DNA of 64,000 nt from JBOFWL01 sp051653605 (GCA_051653605.1 JBOFWL010000145.1:186001-250000); one strand, 5' to 3'. Shown: positions 17,631 to 26,067, counted from the stretch's first letter. Numbers and translations are program-made. The notes: generated from the sequence alone by a model not told the origin.

Positions 17631-18958
17631 GTCTGTCCATCTTTTCCATCTCTAACTTCAATCCCCATTGAATGAAGCTCATCTCTTAGGCGATCACTTT
17701 CATCCCACTGCTTATTGATTCGAGCAGATTCTCTTTGTTGGAGAAGATTTTGCTCATTTTCACTTAATTCGCTAGAAGAAAAGTTTAAAAATGCCAATAC
17801 CTTATTGATTTCTTTTAAGTCTTCCATAAGATCGATAGAAAATTGCTCTCCATTAAAATATGCTTGAACAATTTTGAAAACTTCTCCCATTGCTGCTGAA
17901 ATATTAAGATCATCTTCAAGAGCCGCAGAGAAGGCTTCCTTAAGTTTAGGATTTGTCGCGCCTTCTTTAGGTTTAAAGCTTGTAATAAAATTATCCAAGC
18001 GTTTAAGCGCTGAATCAGCTGCTTTTAATCCATCTTTAGTGAAGTTCATCGGAGTGCGATAGTTAGCTCCTGTCATTAAGTAAAATCGAAGAGTTCGGGG
18101 GCTATGTCCTTCATCTAAAAGTTGACGAAGCGTATAAAAATTACCAAGAGACTTACTCATCTTCCTGCCATCAACCAGTAAGTGGGTTGCATGTAGCCAA
18201 AATTTAGACACCGGGCTGCCAGAAAGGCACTCACAGTGAGCTTTTTCATTAGTATGATGAGGAAATAAGAGGTCAATCCCTCCTGTATGGATATCTAAAC
18301 CCTTAGGAAAGGTGTCTGCAACCATGGCGGCGCACTCTGTATGCCATCCAGGACGCCCATCACCCCACGGTGAAGCCCATTTGATAGGCCCATCCGTATC
18401 TTTATACTTCTTCCAGAGGACAAAATCTCCTATATCCGACTTATCTGCAAAAGTTTCGCTTCCACTTGCCCCTGCTTGAATATTTTCAAGATTAAGACCA
18501 GCAAAATTTCCATAACCATCAAAAGCATTCGTATTAAAATAAACGCCATCTTTACTATCATAGCCGTATCCAGCATCAATAATATTCTTAATCATTACGA
18601 TCATTTTAGGAATGTATTCTGTTGCCTTGAGATAGGTTGTTGTGGTTTGATCAAAGCTAAGCGTTTGAAGATCATCAAAAAAAGCTTGTGCATAGGTATC
18701 CGTATATTCGTTGAGAAGCATGTCTTTTTTGATAGCTCCCTGGATCGTTTTATCATCAACATCTGTGAGATTTCGCACATGTTTTACTTGATATCCTAAA
18801 AATTTGAAACTCCGAATCATAAGATCTTCAAATAAAAATGTACGAAGATTCCCAATGTGAGCAAAATCGTAAACCGTAGGCCCACAAGAATAGATAGAAA
18901 CACTGTCTTGCTTAGGGAACTCCTCCAGTTGACGTGTCAGAGAATTAAAAAAACGCAT
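17615..18958 (-). CDS. cysS: Cysteinyl-tRNA synthetase
   Basis: 447 residues, close to the usual 460. The HIGH motif reads HIGN (34-37), and KMSKS is at 266-270. Zinc ligands are visible as Cys25 (SCGPTVYD), Cys209 (WHTECAAM), His234 and Glu238. It attaches cysteine to its tRNA. The C-terminal anticodon domain is complete. The gene is preceded by a GGAGGC ribosome site, and its 3' end overlaps the binding-protein gene. Confidence 0.96.
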   Translation of the reverse strand: MRFFNSLTRQLEEFPKQDSVSIYSCGPTVYDFAHIGNLRTFLFEDLMIRSFKFLGYQVKHVRNLTDVDDKTIQGAIKKDMLLNEYTDTYAQAFFDDLQTLSFDQTTTTYLKATEYIPKMIVMIKNIIDAGYGYDSKDGVYFNTNAFDGYGNFAGLNLENIQAGASGSETFADKSDIGDFVLWKKYKDTDGPIKWASPWGDGRPGWHTECAAMVADTFPKGLDIHTGGIDLLFPHHTNEKAHCECLSGSPVSKFWLHATHLLVDGRKMSKSLGNFYTLRQLLDEGHSPRTLRFYLMTGANYRTPMNFTKDGLKAADSALKRLDNFITSFKPKEGATNPKLKEAFSAALEDDLNISAAMGEVFKIVQAYFNGEQFSIDLMEDLKEINKVLAFLNFSSSELSENEQNLLQQRESARINKQWDESDRLRDELHSMGIEVRDGKDGQTWRRL

Positions 18959-19040
18959 ATCATTGCCTCCTAAGTTTCTATATTATAGCAGATTTCAAAA
19001 ATAATTTCTTCAAAATAAATAAAAAAATATGAATTTTTGC

Positions 19041-19069
19041 TTGAAAAAACTTAGAGAGTACAGTAAAAT
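19041..19069 (+). promoter_or_regulatory. Promoter for tRNA-Leu
   Basis: TTGAAA (19041-19046), 17 bases, TAAAAT (19064-19069), 11 bases upstream of the tRNA 5' end. Confidence 0.6.
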
Positions 19070-19080
19070 ATTAGATGCTA

Positions 19081-19165
19081 GCCCAGGTGGTGAAATTGGT
19101 AGACACGTAAGATTCAGGTTCTTATGCCCCTTAAAGGCGTGCAAGTTCGATTCTTGTCCTGGGCA
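19081..19165 (+). tRNA. tRNA-Leu (anticodon CAG)
   Basis: 85 nt. The acceptor stem GCCCAGG/CCTGGGC is perfect, with discriminator A. The D arm contains TGGTAGAC, the anticodon stem TAAGA/TCTTA encloses the loop TTCAGGT (anticodon CAG, reading CUG), and a long variable arm is followed by a TTCGATTC T-loop. The long variable arm fits a leucine tRNA. No CCA is encoded. Confidence 0.93.
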
Positions 19166-19181
19166 AGTCCATGCGGACAGC

Positions 19182-19215
19182 AAAAAGGTTAAGCTCTATA
19201 GGCTTAGCCTTTTTT
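19182..19215 (+). terminator. Terminator of tRNA-Leu
   Basis: AAAAAGGTTAAGC / GCTTAGCCTTTTT forms a stem with one G-T pair and a 7-base loop, followed by T residues. It lies 17 bases after the tRNA. Confidence 0.7.
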
Positions 19216-19709
19216 CTTATCAAAACCCGCGTAAACTCGGCATTCAAACCTACTCCTTTTTATATGGAGAACCTCTCTCGTTATAGAGATATCTTCCTTA
19301 AGCTTCTCTTGGATTCTTAACTGATCCTGCAAGGGATAGTATTCTAAATATTTTGGATCCCTCATAACCTTCGGGGTAATTACTCTAACATACTCCCCCC
19401 CCTCTTGTGCCGGTATCTGAGATAAAGGATTGTTCCTTGTTTTCTCTCGCTTGGATACCTCTTTACTCAAATAATATCTGTATCTCTTGAGCCGTTCTCG
19501 GGCTTGCCATTCACGGGATCTTCCCCAAATACGTTGGATTCTTCCACAGCCCTTTCCACCCCCCCCCGTGCTAGATACCTTGAAAAATATGTGGCCCCAC
19601 TGGGCAACTGTTCAACTGTGCCTTCGGCACTTAAAAAATATGTGGCCACTCCATTTTTACCCGTTATCTCATTAACTCTTTTATACCGCTCCCCTTCATA
19701 AAAAAGCAC
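19204..19709 (-). pseudogene. Frameshifted gene with a G9 tract (possible phase-variable gene)
   Basis: Two minus-strand frames read as one protein interrupted at a run of nine G (plus-strand C run at 19559-19567). The upstream part (from 19709, GTG) reads 47 or so residues up to YLARG. After the tract this frame runs on to a stop at 19467. The other frame carries a sensible basic sequence (RIWGRSREWQARERLKRY, then YLSKEVSKREKTRNN and on to YAGFDKKKG at 19204). Ten G (or seven) would join them into about 168 residues. A terminator-like hairpin overlaps the apparent start, so the 5' end may be lost. An 18-bp segment is imperfectly repeated 51 bp apart (19579-19596 and 19630-19647). I do not recognise the family. 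Confidence 0.5.
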
Positions 19710-19724
19710 CCTCTAGTGGGGTGC
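19701..19724 (-). terminator. Hairpin with T-run
   Basis: On the minus strand, GCACCC...GGGTGC is followed by TTTTT (19701-19705). It overlaps the apparent start of the frameshifted gene, suggesting that an upstream gene was lost and that its terminator now adjoins the remnant. Confidence 0.5.
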
Positions 19725-19739
19725 GCATTCTCAACAACG

Positions 19740-19887
19740 AGAACTTGATGTGTTTTACCTTGATATTCTTTGTGCCAACCTTAAAAGCTATATCTTGTTT
19801 GGGAGAAGGCTCTCCTTGCTTCATTGTGCATTGAGTATTGCTTACACCCCAGAAGAAGTCAAGGCATTCGGAGAATTTAAATTTACT
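19740..19887 (+). pseudogene. Short gene remnant
   Basis: A plus-strand frame without a convincing start reads about 45 codons with normal composition (RELDVFYLDILCANLKSY ... SIAYTPEEVKAFGEFKFT) and stops at about 19887. It has no ribosome site and no recognisable domain. Together with the remnants on either side, it suggests a decayed insertion. It could also be a chance open frame. Confidence 0.3.
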
Positions 19888-19974
19888 TGAAAAAGATTAA
19901 AGCACAAAAAATATTTTCTAAATGATTGCATTGAAGGCAGTAATTATAGGGATATCTTCCCAAAAGTGTAGTTC

Positions 19975-20002
19975 TTGACTTTCATTTTAAATATACTATA
20001 CT
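19975..20002 (+). promoter_or_regulatory. Promoter for the broken gene at 20012
   Basis: TTGACT (19975-19980), 16 bases, TATACT (19997-20002). This is a good sigma-70-type promoter that appears to drive only a frameshifted reading frame. Confidence 0.6.
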
Positions 20003-20011
20003 ATCCTTGCC

Positions 20012-20295
20012 ATGAAAATTATCCATAATAGGAGGCGTGCACACTAGCAGGCTTTCTATCTAAAAATAAACGTGAAATTTTTGGTGAGCTATGTGGCAAC
20101 GACCAATTTTCTACGGAAGAACTCCAAAAAACGCTTGGCAGCGGAGATAAACATCTTGAAAATAAGCTTGCTTCTTTCAACAGTGGAAATGTATCACTAC
20201 AGCGGTTAAAAATTATATCCAGAATGATTTTTAACCTGATGACTGGATGGATAAGGCTTTATATTATGACCATAAAAAAGAAACCCCCCACCTAA
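20012..20295 (+). pseudogene. Small gene broken by a frameshift
   Basis: A strong promoter lies just upstream. From the ATG at 20012 the frame reads 11 codons and stops at TAG (20045). The -1 frame, open from about 20044, continues for 83 residues (LAGFLSKNKREIFGELCGND, then STEELQKTLGSGDKHLENK) to a stop at 20295. A GGAGG at 20031 precedes the junction, but no start codon is available in the long frame. The last residues (KKKPPT) are encoded by the neighbouring terminator, so the 3' end may also be artificial. No family recognised. Confidence 0.4.
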
Positions 20296-20311
20296 ATTAG
20301 GCAGGGGGTTG
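20272..20311 (-). terminator. Terminator of the lipoprotein gene at 20340
   Basis: On the minus strand, AACCCCCTGCCTAA pairs with TTAGGTGGGGGGTT and is followed by TCTTTTTT. It lies 30 bases after the lipoprotein stop and is also a strong hairpin on the plus strand. Confidence 0.8.
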
Positions 20312-20339
20312 TTAGTTAAATATTAAAGCAAACAATTAA

Positions 20340-21185
20340 TTAGTCAAACAATGCCCATGTTTCAGAACCTATAGCACTACTATATATTAAAACGTGATCA
20401 TCAAATGCATCTTGGCCAATATATGTTAATGTAACAGGGTGTGAAGTACCGTATTCGGTGCTATAGTAGTGTCCAACGTTTTCACTGGAAGCAAATCTAA
20501 ATCTGACTTGGCTTGAAATCACAACATCCATAAGGTCTCCATTTTGTCTGAAAGCACCTCTAAGATTCCAATAGGATTGCTTTCCTTCAGGTTCCCAAGA
20601 ATATAAAGGTCGTCGTCTTTTAGGGTGTTTGCCAACAATTTTCTGAAGGAACAATTGGTCTACAGTAAGTTTTTTAACACCTACAGCAACTTTATCAAGG
20701 TATAATTTGTCTTCTATAATTTCAAGTTCGATTTCTTTTTCAATTACTGTACCATTAGCAGTTTCTATTGAAAGATGGAAGTCTGCAGCAGTTGCTGAAG
20801 TGATTTCAAAAGTAGGATCAATACTAGGGTCTGTTGTCATACGAATTTCTTTGATTTCGTTTCCAGTAGCACTAGGATTGTAAGCTCTAAATTGAAGTCT
20901 TGGCTCTTGAACAGAAGGGCCGTAGTTTCTTGTTTCAAACACGGTGTCTTCTTTAACGAACATTGCATATGTGTTGTCAATAGGAAAATAAGCTCCAACC
21001 ATAGGTACATAGTCGGATGTGAAGTTTTCAACATACTGTCGAACTTCGGCTGGGTCTAAGTGGCTGGAACTTCCGGAGTTAGCTAAACGGTTTTGTCCGA
21101 CTCCTACGCCTAATGCTTCGTGGGGTTGCAATGTACATGCACCACCAAAAATTGAAAGAACTACTAATACTAAGAGTTTCTTCAT
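20340..21185 (-). CDS. Lipoprotein of unknown function
   Basis: 281 residues with a clear lipobox (SIFGGAC, Cys17). The mature protein is polar and mainly beta-strand-like, with Asn, Ser and Thr loops and no motif I recognise. A basic stretch (KHPKRRRPLYSWEPEGKQSYW) lies near residue 193. It has its own strong promoter and terminator, so it is a single-gene transcription unit. The setting, beside broken genes downstream of tRNA-Leu, suggests an accessory surface lipoprotein. Confidence 0.65.
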   Translation of the reverse strand: MKKLLVLVVLSIFGGACTLQPHEALGVGVGQNRLANSGSSSHLDPAEVRQYVENFTSDYVPMVGAYFPIDNTYAMFVKEDTVFETRNYGPSVQEPRLQFRAYNPSATGNEIKEIRMTTDPSIDPTFEITSATAADFHLSIETANGTVIEKEIELEIIEDKLYLDKVAVGVKKLTVDQLFLQKIVGKHPKRRRPLYSWEPEGKQSYWNLRGAFRQNGDLMDVVISSQVRFRFASSENVGHYYSTEYGTSHPVTLTYIGQDAFDDHVLIYSSAIGSETWALFD

Positions 21186-21227
21186 TTATTTCTCCTTATC
21201 GAAATATTATTTGTATATAAACCACAA

Positions 21228-21256
21228 ATTATACTATAAATTGTCCTAAAAGTCAA
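21228..21256 (-). promoter_or_regulatory. Promoter for the lipoprotein at 20340
   Basis: On the minus strand, TTGACT (21251-21256), 17 bases, TATAAT (21228-21233), about 43 bases before the ATG. An AAGGAG ribosome site follows. The rest of 21257-21479 is AT-rich, and I see no gene in it. Confidence 0.75.
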
Positions 21257-21479
21257 TAAAAACATCGGTGAATTATTTTGCATTTGTCAATATTTTGGCG
21301 AGTTACTAAAACAACTTTAAATAGGTTGGCTAATATCATATATAATAAGTAATTAAAAACAATACCTCCATTAATATAATGTATATCCATTTATTCGGGG
21401 CATCAAGCTGTACTTTAGTAATCATTATATTATAGAGGAAGATTTGATGAACATGTTTTTTATTTTGTTCTGGTGATAT

Positions 21480-21510
21480 ACAAATACCCCCACTAGTAGG
21501 GGGTACTTGT
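21480..21510. terminator. Strong hairpin terminator
   Basis: TACCCCC/GGGGGTA with an ACTAGTA-containing loop is extended by ACAA/TTGT. It sits directly after the 51-residue small gene on the minus strand. T-rich sequence on the plus side also allows use in that direction. Confidence 0.7.
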
Positions 21511-21511
21511 A

Positions 21512-21667
21512 TTATTTTCCTTTTTTTATATACATTTGCCCCGGTTTAGGGCTTGATTGCATTGTTTTGCCAAATTTTATGTCTATGTGATGGCTTGGCC
21601 TCTGGGTATTTTGATAATTTCCAGAGTTTGGAGCAGTCTCTCCTGGTTTTACTTTCTTTTTACTCAT
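21512..21667 (-). CDS. Small basic protein, 51 residues (YjzC-like pattern)
   Basis: 51 residues, starting at an ATG 6 bases after GAGGGAG. The sequence opens MSKKKVKPGETAPNSGNY and later has SSPKPGQMYIKKGK. The pattern 'K-x-G-E-x-A-P-x-S-G-x-Y' at the N-terminus, with a lysine-rich C-terminus, resembles small proteins of the YjzC kind, whose function is unknown. It is followed at once by a hairpin terminator and lies 116 bp downstream of the sulfatase gene, possibly on the same transcript. Confidence 0.6.
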   Translation of the reverse strand: MSKKKVKPGETAPNSGNYQNTQRPSHHIDIKFGKTMQSSPKPGQMYIKKGK

Positions 21668-21783
21668 TGAGTTCTCCCTCATTTTCTATTTTACTCGATT
21701 TAGCTGGCCACTAGTAGGCGATTGACGGAGTCTTAACTTAAAAATTGAGCTATTTTACGAAAAGAGAGATAAAAATAGTATTA

Positions 21784-23595
21784 TTAAGGCTTTGTATTTT
21801 TTTCTAATAATTCTAATGTGAGTGAAAGTTTTTTATTTCGATATAAATCTTGGCTAATAATTTCAGTTGCATTTTTGTATTTCCACAAATCAGGATACAA
21901 CTCTTGAGAGAGTGCTATGGCTAAATACCGATCGTTTTCTTTTTTGTATATATTATTGAGGATAATCGTCTTATTATCTGGAATATCTCTAAATAACAAA
22001 GAAGCCGTTGTATTAGCATAGGGCAATCCCGACTCCGCCAAAATCAGCAAAGGAATATTTTCCGGAGCAAAGCCTTCTTTTAGAGGCATACTGCCTTTTC
22101 TACCATTAATTACAATAAATGGAAGAACATGGGGATCGGACATAAAATAATTTTTATACTCTGCTGGAACCATATTAGTACGATTAAACGATTGATATAA
22201 TCCCGAGCTGTAGTGATCGGATTTTATCACAATAAGGGCATCTGGGTATTTTTCGAGGATCATATTCTTTATAGAAAGAATACGTTCTGCGTTAAAAATA
22301 TTGGCTTTTAACAGTTTTTTGGCTATTTGCTGATCTTTTCCACTATAAAGTGCCAGATAAGATGAAATATCCGCAGTAGGGTCGGGAAGTTTATCCGTAA
22401 ATTCTTCGCTGCCTCCATGACCTAAATAGGTAAATCCAAAATAGAAAGGAGTAACATCATCCGGCGTATCGGAAATTATTTTTGTAATGTTTTTTTCGTA
22501 AGTGTTTGGATCTAATCGAACTCCTGTCCAATCATTGCCAAAAAGTTGAAAAAAGACATTATCAAAGCCCCATAATTTATAATATGTCACCAAATTATAT
22601 GTTGGATTAACGCTTTCCAAGGCCGTCGTTTCATAGCCATAGGAGCGTAAAATGCTAGGTAAAGTTTGATATTCTAAGAATTTATTATAAGTTGGCTGAA
22701 AAGGCACCGAGCCCGTTAATGAGACAAATCGGGCATCAAAGCTTCCTGTAGATTGATTTGGCCCTGTATAGTTATTTTTTCCTACCAATTCTCTATATTC
22801 TTTGGGGAAGGGATCCTCTTCAAATAATGGTAAAAAATGCTTATAATCGTAAAAAGATTCAAACACCAACATAAAAATGGGGCGTTTTTTAGAGGGAACA
22901 GTGTGTGGTGATTCAGAAATGGGGTAAATACTACGTAATTCTTCTTTTTTTCTTAATAAAGAGAAGCTTCTAATAACATCTTCTGCACTAAATTCTGTTG
23001 TCATATCTGGAATTTCAGATTTTATCGTCTTTAAAATTCCTTTCGTAAAGAAAGTTGTGGTTGGATCCGCCACCCACTTAGATTTAGGAATTATTTCCAT
23101 CATATAAAAACTATAGTAAGAAATAATCACTATAGGAATAATTTTTTTGATGAGAGGGGCTGTTAGCCAATTTCGAATCGAAACAAATAAAATATAAATA
23201 AAAATGCCGATCAACAAAGCCGAGCTTAAGGTGTAGGATATTTTTAGATTTATTGGCGATACTTCGATCAGCGTGGGAAATTTAGACAATTCTGAGAATA
23301 AAAAAGGCTTGTTAAATATTTTAATATAGAAATATTGGATAACCCCTATTGGAAAAAAAACAACCCCAATCCCTAAAAAATACTGGATTTTATTTTGGTT
23401 AACCAGCATGTATATGCTTGCCCCAACAAACAAAAAAAACAGGCTATCAACAAGGGCAAGCCCGGCTTGGGGCATTCCCAGCAAGAACTGAAGATGCACC
23501 GCAAGATACAGCAATTGTGTGGATAAAACAACAAATATAGTATGTTTTACGGGTAATTTTGAGAAAAAATTTGTTATAAAATCGAGCGCTTTCAT
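21784..23595 (-). CDS. LtaS/OpgB-type phosphoglycerol transferase (sulfatase fold)
   Basis: 603 residues. Five N-terminal membrane helices lie within residues 17-167, followed by a large extracytoplasmic sulfatase-type domain. Metal and catalytic positions can be read: Glu246 (VFESFYD), Ser285 in the slot occupied by the catalytic Thr in LtaS (STGSFDARF), His393 (LGHGG) and Asp460-His461 (KSDHYSSG). The family moves glycerophosphate from phosphatidylglycerol onto polymers or glycans outside the membrane. The product in this organism is unknown. It stands alone, with long AT-rich flanks. The Ser-for-Thr reading depends on my hand alignment. Confidence 0.78.
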   Translation of the reverse strand: MKALDFITNFFSKLPVKHTIFVVLSTQLLYLAVHLQFLLGMPQAGLALVDSLFFLFVGASIYMLVNQNKIQYFLGIGVVFFPIGVIQYFYIKIFNKPFLFSELSKFPTLIEVSPINLKISYTLSSALLIGIFIYILFVSIRNWLTAPLIKKIIPIVIISYYSFYMMEIIPKSKWVADPTTTFFTKGILKTIKSEIPDMTTEFSAEDVIRSFSLLRKKEELRSIYPISESPHTVPSKKRPIFMLVFESFYDYKHFLPLFEEDPFPKEYRELVGKNNYTGPNQSTGSFDARFVSLTGSVPFQPTYNKFLEYQTLPSILRSYGYETTALESVNPTYNLVTYYKLWGFDNVFFQLFGNDWTGVRLDPNTYEKNITKIISDTPDDVTPFYFGFTYLGHGGSEEFTDKLPDPTADISSYLALYSGKDQQIAKKLLKANIFNAERILSIKNMILEKYPDALIVIKSDHYSSGLYQSFNRTNMVPAEYKNYFMSDPHVLPFIVINGRKGSMPLKEGFAPENIPLLILAESGLPYANTTASLLFRDIPDNKTIILNNIYKKENDRYLAIALSQELYPDLWKYKNATEIISQDLYRNKKLSLTLELLEKNTKP

Positions 23596-23916
23596 TCTAG
23601 GGAGTACTCCTGTTTAATAGTCTATTTGATATAGAAGAAGTTGACTTTGTATCAATATTTTAATATAAAACATTGAAAATAACAATTCTATCGACCTATT
23701 TTACAAAAATAATGATGATTTTCAGTGTTTTCAAGCAATGATATAGTAGTAATCACTCGATTTAAGAAGAAAATTAGATAAAATTACGCTAAAAGGTGGC
23801 TCAAAACTTCATATAGATATCAAATATTGGGGCATATTCTGTTATTTTTCTAGAGTTATATCTAAAATATGATATATTTATTCCATATTTTTATCATATT
23901 TAAGATTTTATTAAAG
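23596..23916. other. AT-rich intergenic stretch, no gene seen
   Basis: Upstream of the sulfatase gene on the minus strand I see only AT-rich sequence with several TATAAT-like words, and no open frame with a ribosome site. It presumably holds the sulfatase promoter. Confidence 0.5.
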
Positions 23917-23950
23917 AAATAACCCCCGAAACTAAGCTCGGGGGCTATTA
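23917..23950 (-). terminator. Terminator of the triplicated lipoprotein gene
   Basis: CCCCCGA (23923-23929) pairs with TCGGGGG (23938-23944) around an 8-base loop and is followed by T-rich sequence on the minus strand. It lies 31 bases after the stop. Confidence 0.75.
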
Positions 23951-23980
23951 TTTTTATTAAATAATCGTTGATCTGCTTCT

Positions 23981-25936
23981 TTATTCGGTATCAACTATTA
24001 TAAAGGCACTCCAGTCAGCACCTCTAACCGAAAATCTGAGAACAGACTCGTTTAGATTGTCTTTAGATTCTTGAGACAAGTTATTAAATTCTGGGAATGT
24101 GGAATACAAGGGCTGTATACCATCATTATCAAAAACATCCATTGTAATAATAGCCAGAGAGCCTTGTTGCGCCGTATTGGGGTCGACCTCTCTTAAATAG
24201 TGTATAGGTTTTGATTGATATGTTCCCGTTTGCTTTAAGTAGAAAGTCTTGTCACCGTGTAAGAACTTAACATTAATAAGTTTTGAATCACGCATAGTTG
24301 ATGCACTTAATAAATTTAGTGGTCCTGAACGAGTATCAGCAAAAGGACGAACATTTTTCTGTAAACGAGAGAAGAAATGTTCAAAATTACCACTGGCTCC
24401 TCGCCAATCTGGGCTAGAACCTTGGGTGTAAACTAAAATCCAACGAGAGCTATTTCTATCTCTAGGGTTAACCATTATTACGAAAACATTTGTAGATGCT
24501 GCCGCCTGCTGGATAAAGCTAGCAGGAATAGTTTGGAGGGTTGAAAGGTTAACATAAACAGGGGGTTTTGCTGAAGGATCTGCCGTAGCCGAGTTATCAA
24601 ACAGAACAAAAGGCCGTATATTCCCATTATTGTAGGGTGCAATTCTAACAGCTACATTTTTAAGCTTTTCTTTAGTTCGCTGAGGTAGGCTATTTAAGGA
24701 TGGGAAAGTAGAATATATAGCAGATGTTCCACTTTCGATGTTTACAGTTACAATAGATAATGTTCCTCTTTTAAGAGTTGTTGGGTCGATTTGTTCAAGA
24801 TAATACACACCATCCATTACACGACCACCCAAAACTGTACCACCTCTAATTTCTTTCACGTAGAAGGTTGCTTCACCATTAAGGAGGCGAATCGTTACAG
24901 TTTTTTTATCACTGCTTACCGATGCTCTCAAAGCATCACGAGATGATGAACTTAGATCTAGGAATGGTTGAACTGCTGGTTGTATCTCATCATAGAAATC
25001 TTTATATCTAGTGTCGGCATCGGACCAGCTCATTCCCCAATTGTAGTATTGAACAAGAGTTGTGTAGTCGCTTCTGTCTTCGGAGAAGAATCTTATCTGA
25101 CTACCTGATCCAAAGCCTGTTATCTGTCTTTCAAAATCAAAAGGAATTTTTTCTTTAGAACTTAGGTTAACAGCGCCTTCTGGTGTTGGAGAGGGTGTCC
25201 CCGTTCTACCATCGGCTGAATCAAACAGAGTAAAGTGGTAGGTACTATTATTTATAGTAGCTCTAAACCGAAGAGCCGATGTTTTAATGTTACGCTTAAC
25301 AGATGCAGGTATATTATTGAGTTCTGGGAAAAATGAATATATATCATCTAAATTTTGCTCATTATCTATCGAGACAATAGATAATGGACCACTTAACGAG
25401 GTTTCTGGATCAAATTCTTCAAGGTAGTATACCGAGCGACCTTGGCTTCTTCTATGGATATTCTTAAGGTAGAAAGTTGCCTCTCCATTAAGAAATTTAA
25501 GTGTTATTGTTTTTCCATTATTTCCAACTTTTCCCGTTATTTTTTCCCGAGAAGGAGAACTTAAATCGGCGAAAGGTCTGACTGTTTCTTGCAATCTACT
25601 GAAGAAATAGGGATAAAACGTTTTGTACTCAACAGAACTTGTGTCTGACCAAACTATTCCTTTGTTCTGCTCAGAATTTAAGAGTGTATAGTCTCCAAAC
25701 TCTCCATCAGAGAAAAGGCGCACATCGCCTACGGCACCAAAAGAAGTTATGATTGGTGTAAAATCAGCCGGAATAGCGTCCTTTGTAGAGAGATCCACTA
25801 CTTCTCGTGAAACAATATTCGACTCTTCATCGGTATCACCAAAAGATGGGTCGATACTCAACACAGACAGGCGGTTAATAGCTTGACAGCCTGCAAAGAC
25901 GGTTAAAAGACTCAGAATTAGTAGGTTCCTCTTCAT
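23981..25936 (-). CDS. Lipoprotein with three tandem copies of an unrecognised domain
   Basis: 651 residues from the ATG at 25936, chosen because AAGGAG lies 6 bases upstream; the in-frame ATG at 25987 lacks a site. The lipobox is VFAGC (Cys17). Three related units of about 190-205 residues start near 47, 256 and 462. Each opens with V-[DN]-L-S-[ST]-x4-I-P-x2-F. Later come a 'QPF/RPFADLSS' segment, then FLNGEATFY-[LV]-K (FLHGDKTFYLK in the third), then YYLE-x2-DP-x-T, and YS-x-FP-x-[LF]-N-x-[LI]. The units are well diverged, so the triplication is old. I do not recognise the domain. It was probably exported to the outer surface or periplasmic face of a membrane. Confidence 0.7.
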   Translation of the reverse strand: MKRNLLILSLLTVFAGCQAINRLSVLSIDPSFGDTDEESNIVSREVVDLSTKDAIPADFTPIITSFGAVGDVRLFSDGEFGDYTLLNSEQNKGIVWSDTSSVEYKTFYPYFFSRLQETVRPFADLSSPSREKITGKVGNNGKTITLKFLNGEATFYLKNIHRRSQGRSVYYLEEFDPETSLSGPLSIVSIDNEQNLDDIYSFFPELNNIPASVKRNIKTSALRFRATINNSTYHFTLFDSADGRTGTPSPTPEGAVNLSSKEKIPFDFERQITGFGSGSQIRFFSEDRSDYTTLVQYYNWGMSWSDADTRYKDFYDEIQPAVQPFLDLSSSSRDALRASVSSDKKTVTIRLLNGEATFYVKEIRGGTVLGGRVMDGVYYLEQIDPTTLKRGTLSIVTVNIESGTSAIYSTFPSLNSLPQRTKEKLKNVAVRIAPYNNGNIRPFVLFDNSATADPSAKPPVYVNLSTLQTIPASFIQQAAASTNVFVIMVNPRDRNSSRWILVYTQGSSPDWRGASGNFEHFFSRLQKNVRPFADTRSGPLNLLSASTMRDSKLINVKFLHGDKTFYLKQTGTYQSKPIHYLREVDPNTAQQGSLAIITMDVFDNDGIQPLYSTFPEFNNLSQESKDNLNESVLRFSVRGADWSAFIIVDTE

Positions 25937-26067
25937 CTTTAGCTCCTTAATATATTCAATACAACAACGCAGCAAGTAAAACCCCACCTATTTAGGTAAA
26001 TTTAAAAGCTCTATACTCCTCATTATACTATTTTTCTATGTTTTATGTCAAAGATTTCTTTAAATTT

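Noticed and set aside
19029..19286. Open frame of 85 codons across tRNA-Leu
   Set aside because: It reads straight through the tRNA and its terminator; the tRNA fold explains the sequence fully.
21445..21475. Nine-codon frame (MNMFFILFW) after GAGGAAG, before a terminator, resembling a tiny hydrophobic toxin
   Set aside because: Too short and without a clear promoter or antisense RNA; chance is at least as likely.
21486..21720. Several hairpins sharing an ACTAGT-type loop (about 19715, 21493, 21712)
   Set aside because: ACTAGT is itself palindromic and short. The stems differ, and the flanking sequence shows no repeat family.
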